Shown one piece after another: positions 46,886-55,110 of a stretch of DNA of 64,000 nt. Made by a program: the position numbers and the translations under genes. Under the pieces are notes generated by a model, which worked only from the letters and a program-made list of their open reading frames with translations, made no database searches and had not been told where the DNA came from. How positions within the stretch are numbered: position 1 is the first letter of the stretch; every line of letters begins with the position of its first letter. Source of the stretch: JABWAJ01 sp038323375 (GTDB taxonomy: Bacteria > Bacteroidota > Bacteroidia > Chitinophagales > Saprospiraceae); the NCBI GenBank assembly GCA_038323375.1, contig JBBQGV010000017.1, forward strand, positions 1 through 64,000. Reading direction: 5' to 3'.

Positions 46886-46999
46886 TTTTATTGATGATTG
46901 ACGATTGATGAATGCGGATTTGTTGATGGAAAACCTACTCATTCGATGTTTACGGGTATCGTCCATTATCAATCATCAATCGTCAATCATCAATAAAAA
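46886..46999. repeat. 27-bp perfect inverted repeat just upstream of susC
   Basis: TTTTTATTGATGATTGACGA (46886 on, 27 bases in all) and its exact inverse at 46973-46999 flank 60 bases. The structure ends 31 bases before the SusC start. In the mRNA it would separate the preceding gene from susCD, as a processing or attenuation stem, or it could be a small mobile palindrome. Confidence 0.85.
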
Positions 47000-47029
47000 G
47001 CCTCTACACTAACAACTCACTCATAGATC

Positions 47030-50000
47030 ATGAAACTAAAAATTTTGCTATTGCTGCTGATCTGCGGGATCGGAACGGCCACGTACAGCCAGATCAAAAT
47101 CAGCGGCAAAATCACGGAACCGGGCGACCCTTCCGGCTTACCGGGCGCAACGGTCGTCCAGAAAGGAACCACGACCGGCACTGCAGCCGATATAGACGGT
47201 ACTTACCAACTCTCCGTCCCCGACGAAAACGCCGTCCTTGTATTTTCCTATATCGGGATGAAAGACCAGGAAGTGCGCGTCGGCAAACTGCGCATCATTG
47301 ACATTACCCTGCAATCCGACGCCACCCTCATGGAAGAAGTGGTCGTCGTTGGCTATGGCAGCCAGAAACGCAGCAACATCTCCGGCGCGGTATCCACCAT
47401 TTCTTCTGAAGAAATCACAGAACTGCCCATTTTGCGGGCTGAACAAGCGCTGCAAGGACGTACCGCAGGCGTGCAAGTCGCGCAGAACTCCGGGTCTCCC
47501 GGCAGTGCGCTCACCGTTCGCATACGCGGCATCAGCACCATCAACGACAGCAGCCCGCTCTACATCGTGGACGGCATCCCGGTAAGCGGCATTGACTACC
47601 TCAACCCGAACGACATTGAGTCCATCAACGTTTTGAAAGACGCTGCTTCCTCCGCTATCTACGGTGCGCGCGGTGCCAACGGGGTGGTACTCATTACAAC
47701 CAAAGGCGGAAAAAGAGAACAGCAAGGACAGGTGAGCTACGATGCCTACTACGGCGTGCAAAGCCCCTGGAAGCACATGAACCTGCTCAATGCCCGCGAA
47801 TACGCGATTCTTGCGAACGAAGCCCATATTGCTGCGGGCAGAGCACCGCTGCCGGAATTTGCCAACCCCGATCTGCTCGGAGAAGGCACCAATTGGCAAG
47901 AGGCACTGTTTCAAGATGCACCGATTATGAGCCACCAGTTAAGTTTTACCGGCGGTTCCGACCGCTCTCTGTTTACCTTCAGCGGCGGCTATTTTGGACA
48001 GGACGGCATCGTTGGCGGGGCTAAATCCGGCTTCGAGCGTTATACGGCCCGCATCAATAGCTCGCATCAGGTTAAAAAATGGTTGCGACTGGGCAGCAAC
48101 CTGGCCTTTACGGCGCTTACGCGCAATGGATTGCCGGAAAACAACGAGTTCAATACCCCCTTGGTTCGGGCGCTGAACATTGACCCCATTACTTCGGTGC
48201 GCAAATACGACGGCACGTACAACTACTCCGTCTACGCAGATACAGACATCGCGAATCCGTTGAATGCCATCGAGCAAACCCACGACACCTGGTCGAGCAA
48301 CCGCGTGGTGGGTTCGGCTTTTGTGGAAATCGAGCTGGCAAAAGGACTGACCTTTAAATCCACTTATAGTTTGGATGCGACCTACGCAAAACAAGACTTG
48401 TTTTTTCCTAAATACGATTTGAGCATTGATACCACCCTTCGCGACGCGCCGGCCGCAGAGCGCAGCGTGACCAATACGGTGGTGAAAAGCGACTACACCT
48501 GGCGCAACTGGCAATGGGAAAACGTGTTGAACTATGAACACACCTTTAATACCCGCCACAAAATTGGAGTAACACTGGGTACAACCGCCCTCGAAAATAA
48601 TTTCGTTTTCCTGACCGGTTCCAATACCAACCTGCCTACCAACAATGTGCTGGATGCTTACCTTGGCAATACGATTGACCCACGCACTTCACAGGGCGCA
48701 GGCGATGGCATTTCAGAAGCTTCTCTGTTGTCTTATTTTGGTCGCGTCAATTATGATCTGGACGACAAATACTTGTTCAGCGCAACGTTTCGGGCTGATG
48801 GTTCTTCGCGTTTCGGCGTCAACAACCGCTATGGATACTTTCCTTCTTTCTCAGCAGGTTGGGTAATTAGCCGGGAAGATTTCTGGAAGGCGGAAGACAT
48901 CAGTTTCTTGAAATTGCGCGGCAGTTGGGGGCAGAATGGCAACGATAAAATTGGGGATTACAGCTTCACAACGATCGTGTATTCCGGACAGAGCTACACC
49001 TTCGGCCCGGGGGAAATCATCACCAACGGCAATGCGCCGTTAGAAGCCAGTAACCCAGATTTGAGGTGGGAAACGAGCATCCAGACGAACGTCGGGCTTG
49101 ATGTGGAATTGTGGAACGGGAAAGTTAACTTCACCGGCGATTATTACATCAAAAAAACCGAAGACATGTTGTCGCGGGTGCCCATTCCGCTCGTCGTTGG
49201 CGTGCGTTCGCCATTCCAGAATGTGGGTACGATTGAAAACCGCGGCTTGGAGCTTTCGCTTCAATACCGCGACAAAGTGGGCGAATTCAAGTATAGCCTT
49301 GGCGGCAATATTGCGTTCGTTTCTACGGAAGTGATCAGCCTCGGCAAAGGCGGCGAACCCATCGTAACCGGCAATGTGTTTTCTGCCGGTAATGTTTCCC
49401 GCACAGAAGTGGGCCACCCGGTGGCTGCATTTTATGGCTATGTGACGGACGGCATTTTCCAGAATACGGAAGAAATTGCTGCCCATGCTTTTCAGAACGA
49501 GAGCACCGCCCCCGGCGATATCCGCTTCCAGGATCTCAATGGCGACGGCATCATCAACGAAGACGACCGCACGTTCATCGGCAATCCGACTCCGGACTTG
49601 GTTTATGGCCTCACGGCAGATTTTCAGTACAAAGGTTTCGACCTGAATGTGTTCGTTCAAGGCACGCAGGGCAACGAGATCTACAACGGCATCTTTCGCT
49701 ATGACTTTTTCTACACCAACCGGCCGCAGTCGTCAATGGAGCGCTGGCGCGGATCCGGCACCTCTAATTTTGAACCGCGCGTGAACCTAAACGACCCGAA
49801 CTTTAATGCCCGCGCTTCTGACCGGTTTGTGGAAGATGGTTCTTACCTGCGCATCAAAAACCTGCAATTGGGATACAGCTTGCCGCAAAGCTTGCTGGGT
49901 AAACTACAGATTCAGAAATTCAGGGTCTACGTTTCCGCGCAAAATCTGCTCACCGTAACGAAATATTCGGGGCTTGATCCTGAAATTGGCACCGTCGGTG

Positions 50001-50080
50001 GCGCATTAGAATTGGGAATTGATCAGGGTTTCTATCCGCAGGCGCGCATGTTTCTGACTGGGGTGAATTTGACTTTTTAG
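47030..50080 (+). CDS. SusC/RagA-family TonB-dependent outer-membrane transporter
   Basis: 1016 aa. Signal peptide about residues 1-20 (ending TATYSQ). A carboxypeptidase-regulatory-like domain (KISGKITEPGDPSGLPGATV) at about 24-100 is followed by the SusC linker LMEEVVVVGYGSQKRSNISG, then the plug (VRIRGISTINDSSPLYIVDG; NVLKDAASSAIYGARGANGV) and a 22-strand barrel ending in Phe (VNLTF). It imports oligosaccharides with its SusD lid, powered by TonB. The surrounding glycanases point to a beta-glucan. susD starts 19 bases later. Confidence 0.97.
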   Translation: MKLKILLLLLICGIGTATYSQIKISGKITEPGDPSGLPGATVVQKGTTTGTAADIDGTYQLSVPDENAVLVFSYIGMKDQEVRVGKLRIIDITLQSDATLMEEVVVVGYGSQKRSNISGAVSTISSEEITELPILRAEQALQGRTAGVQVAQNSGSPGSALTVRIRGISTINDSSPLYIVDGIPVSGIDYLNPNDIESINVLKDAASSAIYGARGANGVVLITTKGGKREQQGQVSYDAYYGVQSPWKHMNLLNAREYAILANEAHIAAGRAPLPEFANPDLLGEGTNWQEALFQDAPIMSHQLSFTGGSDRSLFTFSGGYFGQDGIVGGAKSGFERYTARINSSHQVKKWLRLGSNLAFTALTRNGLPENNEFNTPLVRALNIDPITSVRKYDGTYNYSVYADTDIANPLNAIEQTHDTWSSNRVVGSAFVEIELAKGLTFKSTYSLDATYAKQDLFFPKYDLSIDTTLRDAPAAERSVTNTVVKSDYTWRNWQWENVLNYEHTFNTRHKIGVTLGTTALENNFVFLTGSNTNLPTNNVLDAYLGNTIDPRTSQGAGDGISEASLLSYFGRVNYDLDDKYLFSATFRADGSSRFGVNNRYGYFPSFSAGWVISREDFWKAEDISFLKLRGSWGQNGNDKIGDYSFTTIVYSGQSYTFGPGEIITNGNAPLEASNPDLRWETSIQTNVGLDVELWNGKVNFTGDYYIKKTEDMLSRVPIPLVVGVRSPFQNVGTIENRGLELSLQYRDKVGEFKYSLGGNIAFVSTEVISLGKGGEPIVTGNVFSAGNVSRTEVGHPVAAFYGYVTDGIFQNTEEIAAHAFQNESTAPGDIRFQDLNGDGIINEDDRTFIGNPTPDLVYGLTADFQYKGFDLNVFVQGTQGNEIYNGIFRYDFFYTNRPQSSMERWRGSGTSNFEPRVNLNDPNFNARASDRFVEDGSYLRIKNLQLGYSLPQSLLGKLQIQKFRVYVSAQNLLTVTKYSGLDPEIGTVGGALELGIDQGFYPQARMFLTGVNLTF

Positions 50081-50099
50081 AAGGAATAAATCATTGAAA

Positions 50100-51611
50100 A
50101 TGAAACGCAAAAATATCATAACAATCGGAAAATCCGCGTTCGTAGTTTTGCTCTTCCTGTCGCTGGCAGCCTGCGAAAAAGACTTTCTGGAGCGGAATCC
50201 TATCATCGGTTCCACGCTCGACAATTACTACAAAACGGAATCGGATGCCGTTGCGGCGATCAACGCCACGTATGCAACGCTGCAATTTGAAATGACGCCC
50301 GCAGGGCATTTTCGCTGGTTTTGGGGCGATATTATGTCGGATGACGCCGTTAAAGGCGGCTCGGGCGACAACGACCAACCGCAGCTTGCGGCGCTCGAAA
50401 ACTTTCAGGGGCCGACCAATACGGAGTATTTGGAAGCCGAATGGGCCGCCGATTACGAAGGCATTTACCGCGCCAATGTAGTGCTGGAAAAAGTGCCCGC
50501 CATTGAAATGAACGAACAACTCAAAGCGCGAATCCTGGGCGAAGCACACTTCATCCGGGCCTGGTTTTTCTACAACCTTGTTACCATTTTCGGGGGCGTA
50601 CCTCTGGCCGATCACGTGCTGGCGCCCAGCGAATACAACATGCCCAAGGCTTCTGCGGAGGAAGTCTGGGCTTTGGTGGAAGCCGATTTGCGCGCCGCAG
50701 CAGCAAGCCTGCCCGTGCGCAGCGGCTACCCTGCTTCCCAGCTCGGTCGCATCACCAAAGGCGCAGCACAGGCGCTGTTGGTTAAAACGTTGCTGTGGAA
50801 ACAAAACTGGGCTGAAGCCAAAACCATCGCGGAAGAAATCATCAATTCAGGGGAATATACCCTCGTGCCGGAGTACAAAGACATTTTTACAACGGCTGGA
50901 GAAAACAATTCAGAATCCCTTTTTGAAATCCAGTACATGTCGGAATCCGGCGGCAACTGGGGTTACAACTCCAACAATGAAGGCACTTTTGCAAATGTCT
51001 TCCAGCGCGCCCGCGGACAATTTGAGGGCTACGGGTTCAATATCCCGACCCAGGATTTTGTAGATGAGTTTTTCAAAGAGGGATTTGAAGATCCGCGCCT
51101 TTCGTCCACCGTATTTCGCGAAGGCGACCAAATGGGCGATCGTGGCTTGTTCACGAAAGAAGCCGTGGGTGGCGTCAATGTATTCGATTTCTATCCAAAA
51201 AAATTCTTCAACAATAAAGCAGAAGAGGCTTCTTTTGGAGACCCGAACCCGAACGGTGGCACCAATGACCGCGTCATCCGCTATTCCGATGTGCTGCTGA
51301 TGCATGCAGAAGCATCTTACCACGCAGGCAATGAAGGCGCTGCAAGGCAATCGCTGAATTTGGTGCGCGATCGCGTCAAAATTCTGGAAGTCACTGCCAC
51401 CGGTCCGGCGCTGCTGGATGCCATCTACCACGAACGCCGCGTTGAACTGGGTTTGGAAGGCCACCGCTTTTTCGACCTGGTGCGCTCCGGCCGGGCAGTT
51501 GCTGCACTGGGTGGTTTGGGCTATGTGGACAATATCCACCGGGTGTTGCCCATTCCACAATCGCAAATTCAGGCGACCAACGGGGCGCTGGTGCAGAATC
51601 CGGGATATTGA
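50100..51611 (+). CDS. SusD/RagB-family glycan-binding lipoprotein
   Basis: 503 aa from ATG 50100 (MKRKNIITIGKSAFVVLLFL), lipoprotein signal ending LSLAAC. Typical SusD features: FLERNPIIGSTLDNYYKTES, then the TPR-like helices with AEWAADYEGIYRANVVLEKV, GEAHFIRAWFFYNLVTIFGG, and C-terminal ERRVELGLEGHRFFDLVRSG. It forms the extracellular lid of the SusC transporter and binds glycan. The C-terminus PIPQSQIQATNGALVQNPGY is also characteristic. Confidence 0.97.
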   Translation: MKRKNIITIGKSAFVVLLFLSLAACEKDFLERNPIIGSTLDNYYKTESDAVAAINATYATLQFEMTPAGHFRWFWGDIMSDDAVKGGSGDNDQPQLAALENFQGPTNTEYLEAEWAADYEGIYRANVVLEKVPAIEMNEQLKARILGEAHFIRAWFFYNLVTIFGGVPLADHVLAPSEYNMPKASAEEVWALVEADLRAAAASLPVRSGYPASQLGRITKGAAQALLVKTLLWKQNWAEAKTIAEEIINSGEYTLVPEYKDIFTTAGENNSESLFEIQYMSESGGNWGYNSNNEGTFANVFQRARGQFEGYGFNIPTQDFVDEFFKEGFEDPRLSSTVFREGDQMGDRGLFTKEAVGGVNVFDFYPKKFFNNKAEEASFGDPNPNGGTNDRVIRYSDVLLMHAEASYHAGNEGAARQSLNLVRDRVKILEVTATGPALLDAIYHERRVELGLEGHRFFDLVRSGRAVAALGGLGYVDNIHRVLPIPQSQIQATNGALVQNPGY

Positions 51612-51640
51612 TTTTCCAATACTCAAATCAATTCAGAAAT

Positions 51641-52459
51641 ATGAAAATACCACACCTACTTATTTTCGGGTTATTCGCGCTCTCCGCTTGCGACCCCTTC
51701 ATCGAAGAAGACGTTGCCGTGGGGCCGCTTCCGTCGCCGCCGCAGTTTTCGTACGAAGTCTTGGCCGATAACCCCAACCGGGTGGTCATCCGGGAAACTT
51801 CATCGGACATTTTTGACCGCGTGTGGAGCATTCCCGGTGCGCGTCCCGATAAGTCGGAAAAGGCTTTGGATACGATCTTTTTTCCTAGAGCGGGTACCTA
51901 TACAATTACCCTTCATGCCGCTATAAACGGCGGGGGCACTTCCAGCGCCAGCCAGAGCATTGTGATCGAACAGGATGGGGTTGCTCCATGCACCGACGAA
52001 TTGATTTTGCTGGCAGGCGGTTGTGAAGAAACCAGCAACAAATGCTGGACGTTCAGCCACGCTGCGGGCGCAGTGACCGTCGGGCCTGCACCCGGCTCGG
52101 GCGAGTGGTTCCGCTCAACGGCAGACGGCCTTCAGGTTGATCAGTACGACGACAAATTTTGCTTCTATTTTCAGAACAGTTCTTTCCGCTATTTGAACAA
52201 CGGATTGACCATAGACCCTTTTAACGGCTACGTCCCGGTTCCCTACGATCCGCCCGCCGATTACACTTGGGCGCTGACGCCGGGTGGCGGTGCAGGCGGC
52301 GAATTGCAAATCAATTTGCCGGTAGGCGCCTTTATGGGGGTTTGGGATGCATCCAACAATTACGACATCGTGGTTTTAACGGAGACGGAATTGATTGTGC
52401 GCACCCCGTTCCTGAATGGTGGCGGCTGGTTTGAATTGTATTTTGATGCAGCCGATTAA
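51641..52459 (+). CDS. Surface glycan-binding-type lipoprotein (SusE/SGBP position)
   Basis: 272 aa from ATG 51641 (MKIPHLLIFGLFALSACDPF), a lipoprotein signal with Cys17. Residues about 30-115 are a PKD-like beta domain (SIPGARPDKSEKALDTIFFP, AGTYTITLHAAINGGGTSSA). Residues about 120-272 are a beta-sandwich (CWTFSHAAGAVTVGPAPGSG; FCFYFQNSSFRYLNNG). No catalytic residues. Its place directly after susCD, 29 bases away, is that of surface glycan-binding proteins in such loci. The next gene begins 9 bases later. Confidence 0.8.
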   Translation: MKIPHLLIFGLFALSACDPFIEEDVAVGPLPSPPQFSYEVLADNPNRVVIRETSSDIFDRVWSIPGARPDKSEKALDTIFFPRAGTYTITLHAAINGGGTSSASQSIVIEQDGVAPCTDELILLAGGCEETSNKCWTFSHAAGAVTVGPAPGSGEWFRSTADGLQVDQYDDKFCFYFQNSSFRYLNNGLTIDPFNGYVPVPYDPPADYTWALTPGGGAGGELQINLPVGAFMGVWDASNNYDIVVLTETELIVRTPFLNGGGWFELYFDAAD

Positions 52460-52468
52460 GATTCAGTT

Positions 52469-53338
52469 ATGATCTACCTGATAAAATACATGAGTGCCTT
52501 TTTGGCATTGACGCTGCTACATCCTGAGGGTAGTATAAAGCAGGTTGAATTGAATGAAGTGGGGCATCCGAATTCAACGAATTTTACCCATTCAACTAAC
52601 GCCAAATACCGCTTGGTCTGGGCCGACGAATTCAAATACGAAGGTTTGCCTGACAGCACGCGCTGGGGGTACGACCTCGCCGACGGTTGTCCGAATGTCT
52701 GTGGCTGGGGCAACAACGAGTTGCAATACTACACGCAACGCCGCGCTCAAAATGCCCGGGTGGAAAACGGGAAACTCATCATTGAGGCGCACCGCGAAGC
52801 ATACCAAAACAAACAATATACCTCGGCTCGGTTGGTGTCGAAACACAAAGGCGACTGGAAATACGGAAAAATAGAAGTGCGCGCCAAGTTACCAGCCGGT
52901 CGCGGCGTATGGCCGGCGATTTGGATGTTGCCCACCGATTGGGAATACGGCGGCTGGCCTTCCAGCGGTGAAATTGACATCATGGAATACGTGGGCTACG
53001 AGCCAGACTCCGTGTTTGCCTGCGTACACACTAAAAGCTACAACCACAGCATCGGCACACAGCGCCCGGGAAGCCTGTTGCTGTCGGATGCGCATCGCAA
53101 GTTTCACCGCTACGTTTTAGAGTGGACGGAAGAACGCATGGATTTTTATGTGGATGGCAAGCGCTATCATACTTTTGCCAACGATCGCACCGGTTTTGAA
53201 GCCTGGCCATTCGACAAAGCTTTCCACTTGCTACTCAACATCGCGGTTGGTGGAAATTGGGGCGGCAAAAAAGGCGTTGATGACGGCATCTGGCCGCAGC
53301 GGATGGAGGTGGATTATGTGCGGGTGTACCAGCGGTGA
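52469..53338 (+). CDS. GH16 endo-beta-glucanase (laminarinase-like)
   Basis: 289 aa. The GH16 catalytic loop GEIDIMEYVG is present with nucleophile E168, D170 and acid/base E173; the EIDIME form with the extra residue is typical of beta-1,3-(1,4-)glucanases. Also visible: RLVWADEFKYEGLPDSTRWG, GWGNNELQYYTQ, KYGKIEVRAKLPAGRGVWPA and WPQRMEVDYVRVYQ. A short hydrophobic N-terminus (MSAFLALTLL) suggests export, but the signal is weak. It would cut the polymer at the cell surface or in the periplasm. Confidence 0.93.
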   Translation: MIYLIKYMSAFLALTLLHPEGSIKQVELNEVGHPNSTNFTHSTNAKYRLVWADEFKYEGLPDSTRWGYDLADGCPNVCGWGNNELQYYTQRRAQNARVENGKLIIEAHREAYQNKQYTSARLVSKHKGDWKYGKIEVRAKLPAGRGVWPAIWMLPTDWEYGGWPSSGEIDIMEYVGYEPDSVFACVHTKSYNHSIGTQRPGSLLLSDAHRKFHRYVLEWTEERMDFYVDGKRYHTFANDRTGFEAWPFDKAFHLLLNIAVGGNWGGKKGVDDGIWPQRMEVDYVRVYQR

Positions 53339-53429
53339 TTTGAGGATTTGAAGATTTGAAGATTGGAGTTTCCCGAATAAACGAATCAATGTTTTGAGTT
53401 CGTTTTAACAACTAAAAAAATCACAAAAT

Positions 53430-54653
53430 ATGAAAAATTATATCCTGTCTGCGCTCTTATTGGCAACGGCCTGCTGGTCCTGCATCAAGGAGGACGACGA
53501 TACCGGGTTGCCGCAAACAGCCAAACCCAGCCTGGCCTTAAACGCTTCGAATATTGTCCTTTCGGAAGGCAATGCCGATACGACGTTTACCTTCAAAGTG
53601 ACGCTCGAAGGGCTGAACCTGACCAATGTCGTTGTGACCGCCGCTACCATCAATGGTACAGCTGTAGCCGGCAATGATTTTATTTTGATAGACAACCAAA
53701 AATTGCTCTTTGGCCCTTCCGTAAAAGAGAAGGAGATCACGCTCACCATTCGTGGCGATTTGGTTAAAGAAGACGATGAAATTTTTGAATTGCGCCTTTT
53801 CGATGCGGCTAACGCCGATTTGTTGAACGACCGCATCACCATTACCATCCTTAACGACGACATCAACCCCGCCGATTTCATCAATATCCCGGAAACGGGC
53901 TACACGACTCCGGAAACTTACGACGGCTATAACTTAGTTTGGCAGGACGAATTTGTCGGTGAAACTTTAAACAGCTCTAACTGGACGCACGAAATGGGTG
54001 ATGGTTGTCCGGGTAACTGCGGCTGGGGCAACAATGAACTCGAATACTACCGCCCGGAAAACACCCTGATGACGCGTGGGTACATGGTCATCGAAGCGAA
54101 ACAGGAAAACTTCGGTGGCAAAAATTACACTTCTTCCCGCATTATTACCAAAGACAAACGGGAGTTCAAATACGGGCGGATTGACATCCGCGCGGTACTA
54201 CCCGAGGGCAAGGGGCTTTGGCCGGCGCTTTGGATGTTGGGCGAGAACATTGACAATACCAGCTGGCCGGCTTGCGGTGAAATTGACATCATGGAGCTGA
54301 CCGGCGACCGCCCCAACCGGGTAATTGGTACAGCGCATTTCGGCGCCAACTTTAGCCAGCACCAGTTTCGCACCGCCGCGAAATTTCTGCCTGCCGGGCA
54401 AAAATTCTCCCAGGAGTTCCACGTCTTTTCCATCCTCTGGAAAGAAGACCAGATCCAGTGGTTTATGGACGACCAACTCTTTCATACGATTACGCCGGCG
54501 AATTTGAACGGACAACCCTACCCCTTCAATCAGCCGTTCTTTTTCATCTTCAACATCGCGGTTGGCGGCAATTTACCCGGCGCGCCTGACGCGACAACGG
54601 TTTTTCCGCAACGGATGATTGTGGATTATATAAGGGTTTTTCAAGAACAGTAG
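53430..54653 (+). CDS. GH16 endo-beta-glucanase lipoprotein with Calx-beta domain
   Basis: 407 aa. Lipoprotein signal (LLLATACWSC). Residues about 30-145 are a Calx-beta domain (NIVLSEGNADTTFTFKVTLE; GDLVKEDDEIFELRLFDAAN). The GH16 domain begins near 165 (YNLVWQDEFVGETLNSSNWT), has GWGNNELEYYRPE and the catalytic GEIDIMELTG with E284, D286 and E289, and ends FPQRMIVDYIRVFQ. Two different GH16 enzymes in one locus suggest division of labour, with this one on the cell surface. It starts 91 bases after the first. Confidence 0.93.
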   Translation: MKNYILSALLLATACWSCIKEDDDTGLPQTAKPSLALNASNIVLSEGNADTTFTFKVTLEGLNLTNVVVTAATINGTAVAGNDFILIDNQKLLFGPSVKEKEITLTIRGDLVKEDDEIFELRLFDAANADLLNDRITITILNDDINPADFINIPETGYTTPETYDGYNLVWQDEFVGETLNSSNWTHEMGDGCPGNCGWGNNELEYYRPENTLMTRGYMVIEAKQENFGGKNYTSSRIITKDKREFKYGRIDIRAVLPEGKGLWPALWMLGENIDNTSWPACGEIDIMELTGDRPNRVIGTAHFGANFSQHQFRTAAKFLPAGQKFSQEFHVFSILWKEDQIQWFMDDQLFHTITPANLNGQPYPFNQPFFFIFNIAVGGNLPGAPDATTVFPQRMIVDYIRVFQEQ

Positions 54654-54679
54654 GGGTTGAAAACTTTCAACTCCTGCGA

Positions 54680-54720
54680 GGGAAAAAATATTCTGCCCGC
54701 TGGGCAGAATATTTTTTCCC
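54680..54720. terminator. 19-bp perfect hairpin after the second GH16 gene
   Basis: GGGAAAAAATATTCTGCCC and its exact inverse with loop GCT, 27 bases after the GH16 stop. The descending arm contains a run of 6 T followed by CCC, so termination is possible though not classic. The core TATTCTGCCC recurs in the tandem array at 54912. Confidence 0.65.
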
Positions 54721-54724
54721 CAAC

Positions 54725-54904
54725 GGGGTTGTGTAAAGAGGCAAAGGGCAAGAAGCAATAGGCAATTTTGTTTTGCAATGCTTCATGTTTACGGAAACAA
54801 ACAGAACGACCTCGCAAAATTATTTAATTTCGCGAAATTATTGCCTCTTGCCTTCCCGCTTGGGCGGGACAGGTCTTGCACCTTGCACCTTATTACACAA
54901 CCCC
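54725..54904. repeat. Inverted repeat block with GGGGTTGTGTAA ends
   Basis: GGGGTTGTGTAA (54725-54736) and its exact inverse TTACACAACCCC (54893-54904) enclose 156 bases that also contain shorter complementary pieces (GAGGCAA / TTGCCTC). The block is MITE-like and contains no supported gene. Confidence 0.6.
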
Positions 54905-54911
54905 CAACGGG

Positions 54912-55098
54912 TAATATTTTCTGCCCCAATAAGCAAATCTTAATATTAGGGCAGAATATTTTCTGCTCCAATAATCAAATCTTAATATTGGGGCAGAATA
55001 TTTTCTACCCCAAAAATCAAATCTTAATATTGGGGCAGAATATTTTCTACCCCAATAATCAAATCTTAATATTGGGGCAGAATATTTTCTGCCCCAAC
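54912..55098. repeat. 42-bp tandem hairpin array directly upstream of the GH3 gene
   Basis: GCAGAATATTTTCT recurs at 54951, 54993, 55035 and 55077, exactly 42 bases apart, joined by ATAATCAAATCTTAATATTG. Each unit holds the palindrome TTGGGGCAGAA-TATT-TTCTGCCCCAA (11-bp arms; some copies have ACCCC for GCCCC). The array ends 12 bases before ATG 55111. It could be a series of operators, RNA hairpins setting expression of GH3, or a slippage-prone repeat. Confidence 0.9.
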
Positions 55099-55110
55099 AA
55101 AGAAAATCTA

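Noticed and set aside
47138..49660. Antisense ORFs of 200-265 codons over susC
   Set aside because: No domain or promoter support; susC on the other strand is unambiguous.
54912..55098. 42-bp array as a CRISPR
   Set aside because: No variable spacers; repeat and linker are conserved in every unit and there are no cas genes.
54778..55110. N-terminal extension of the GH3 protein across the hairpin array
   Set aside because: A clear signal peptide starts at 55111; the upstream codons are hairpin repeats that are open only because 42 is a multiple of three.
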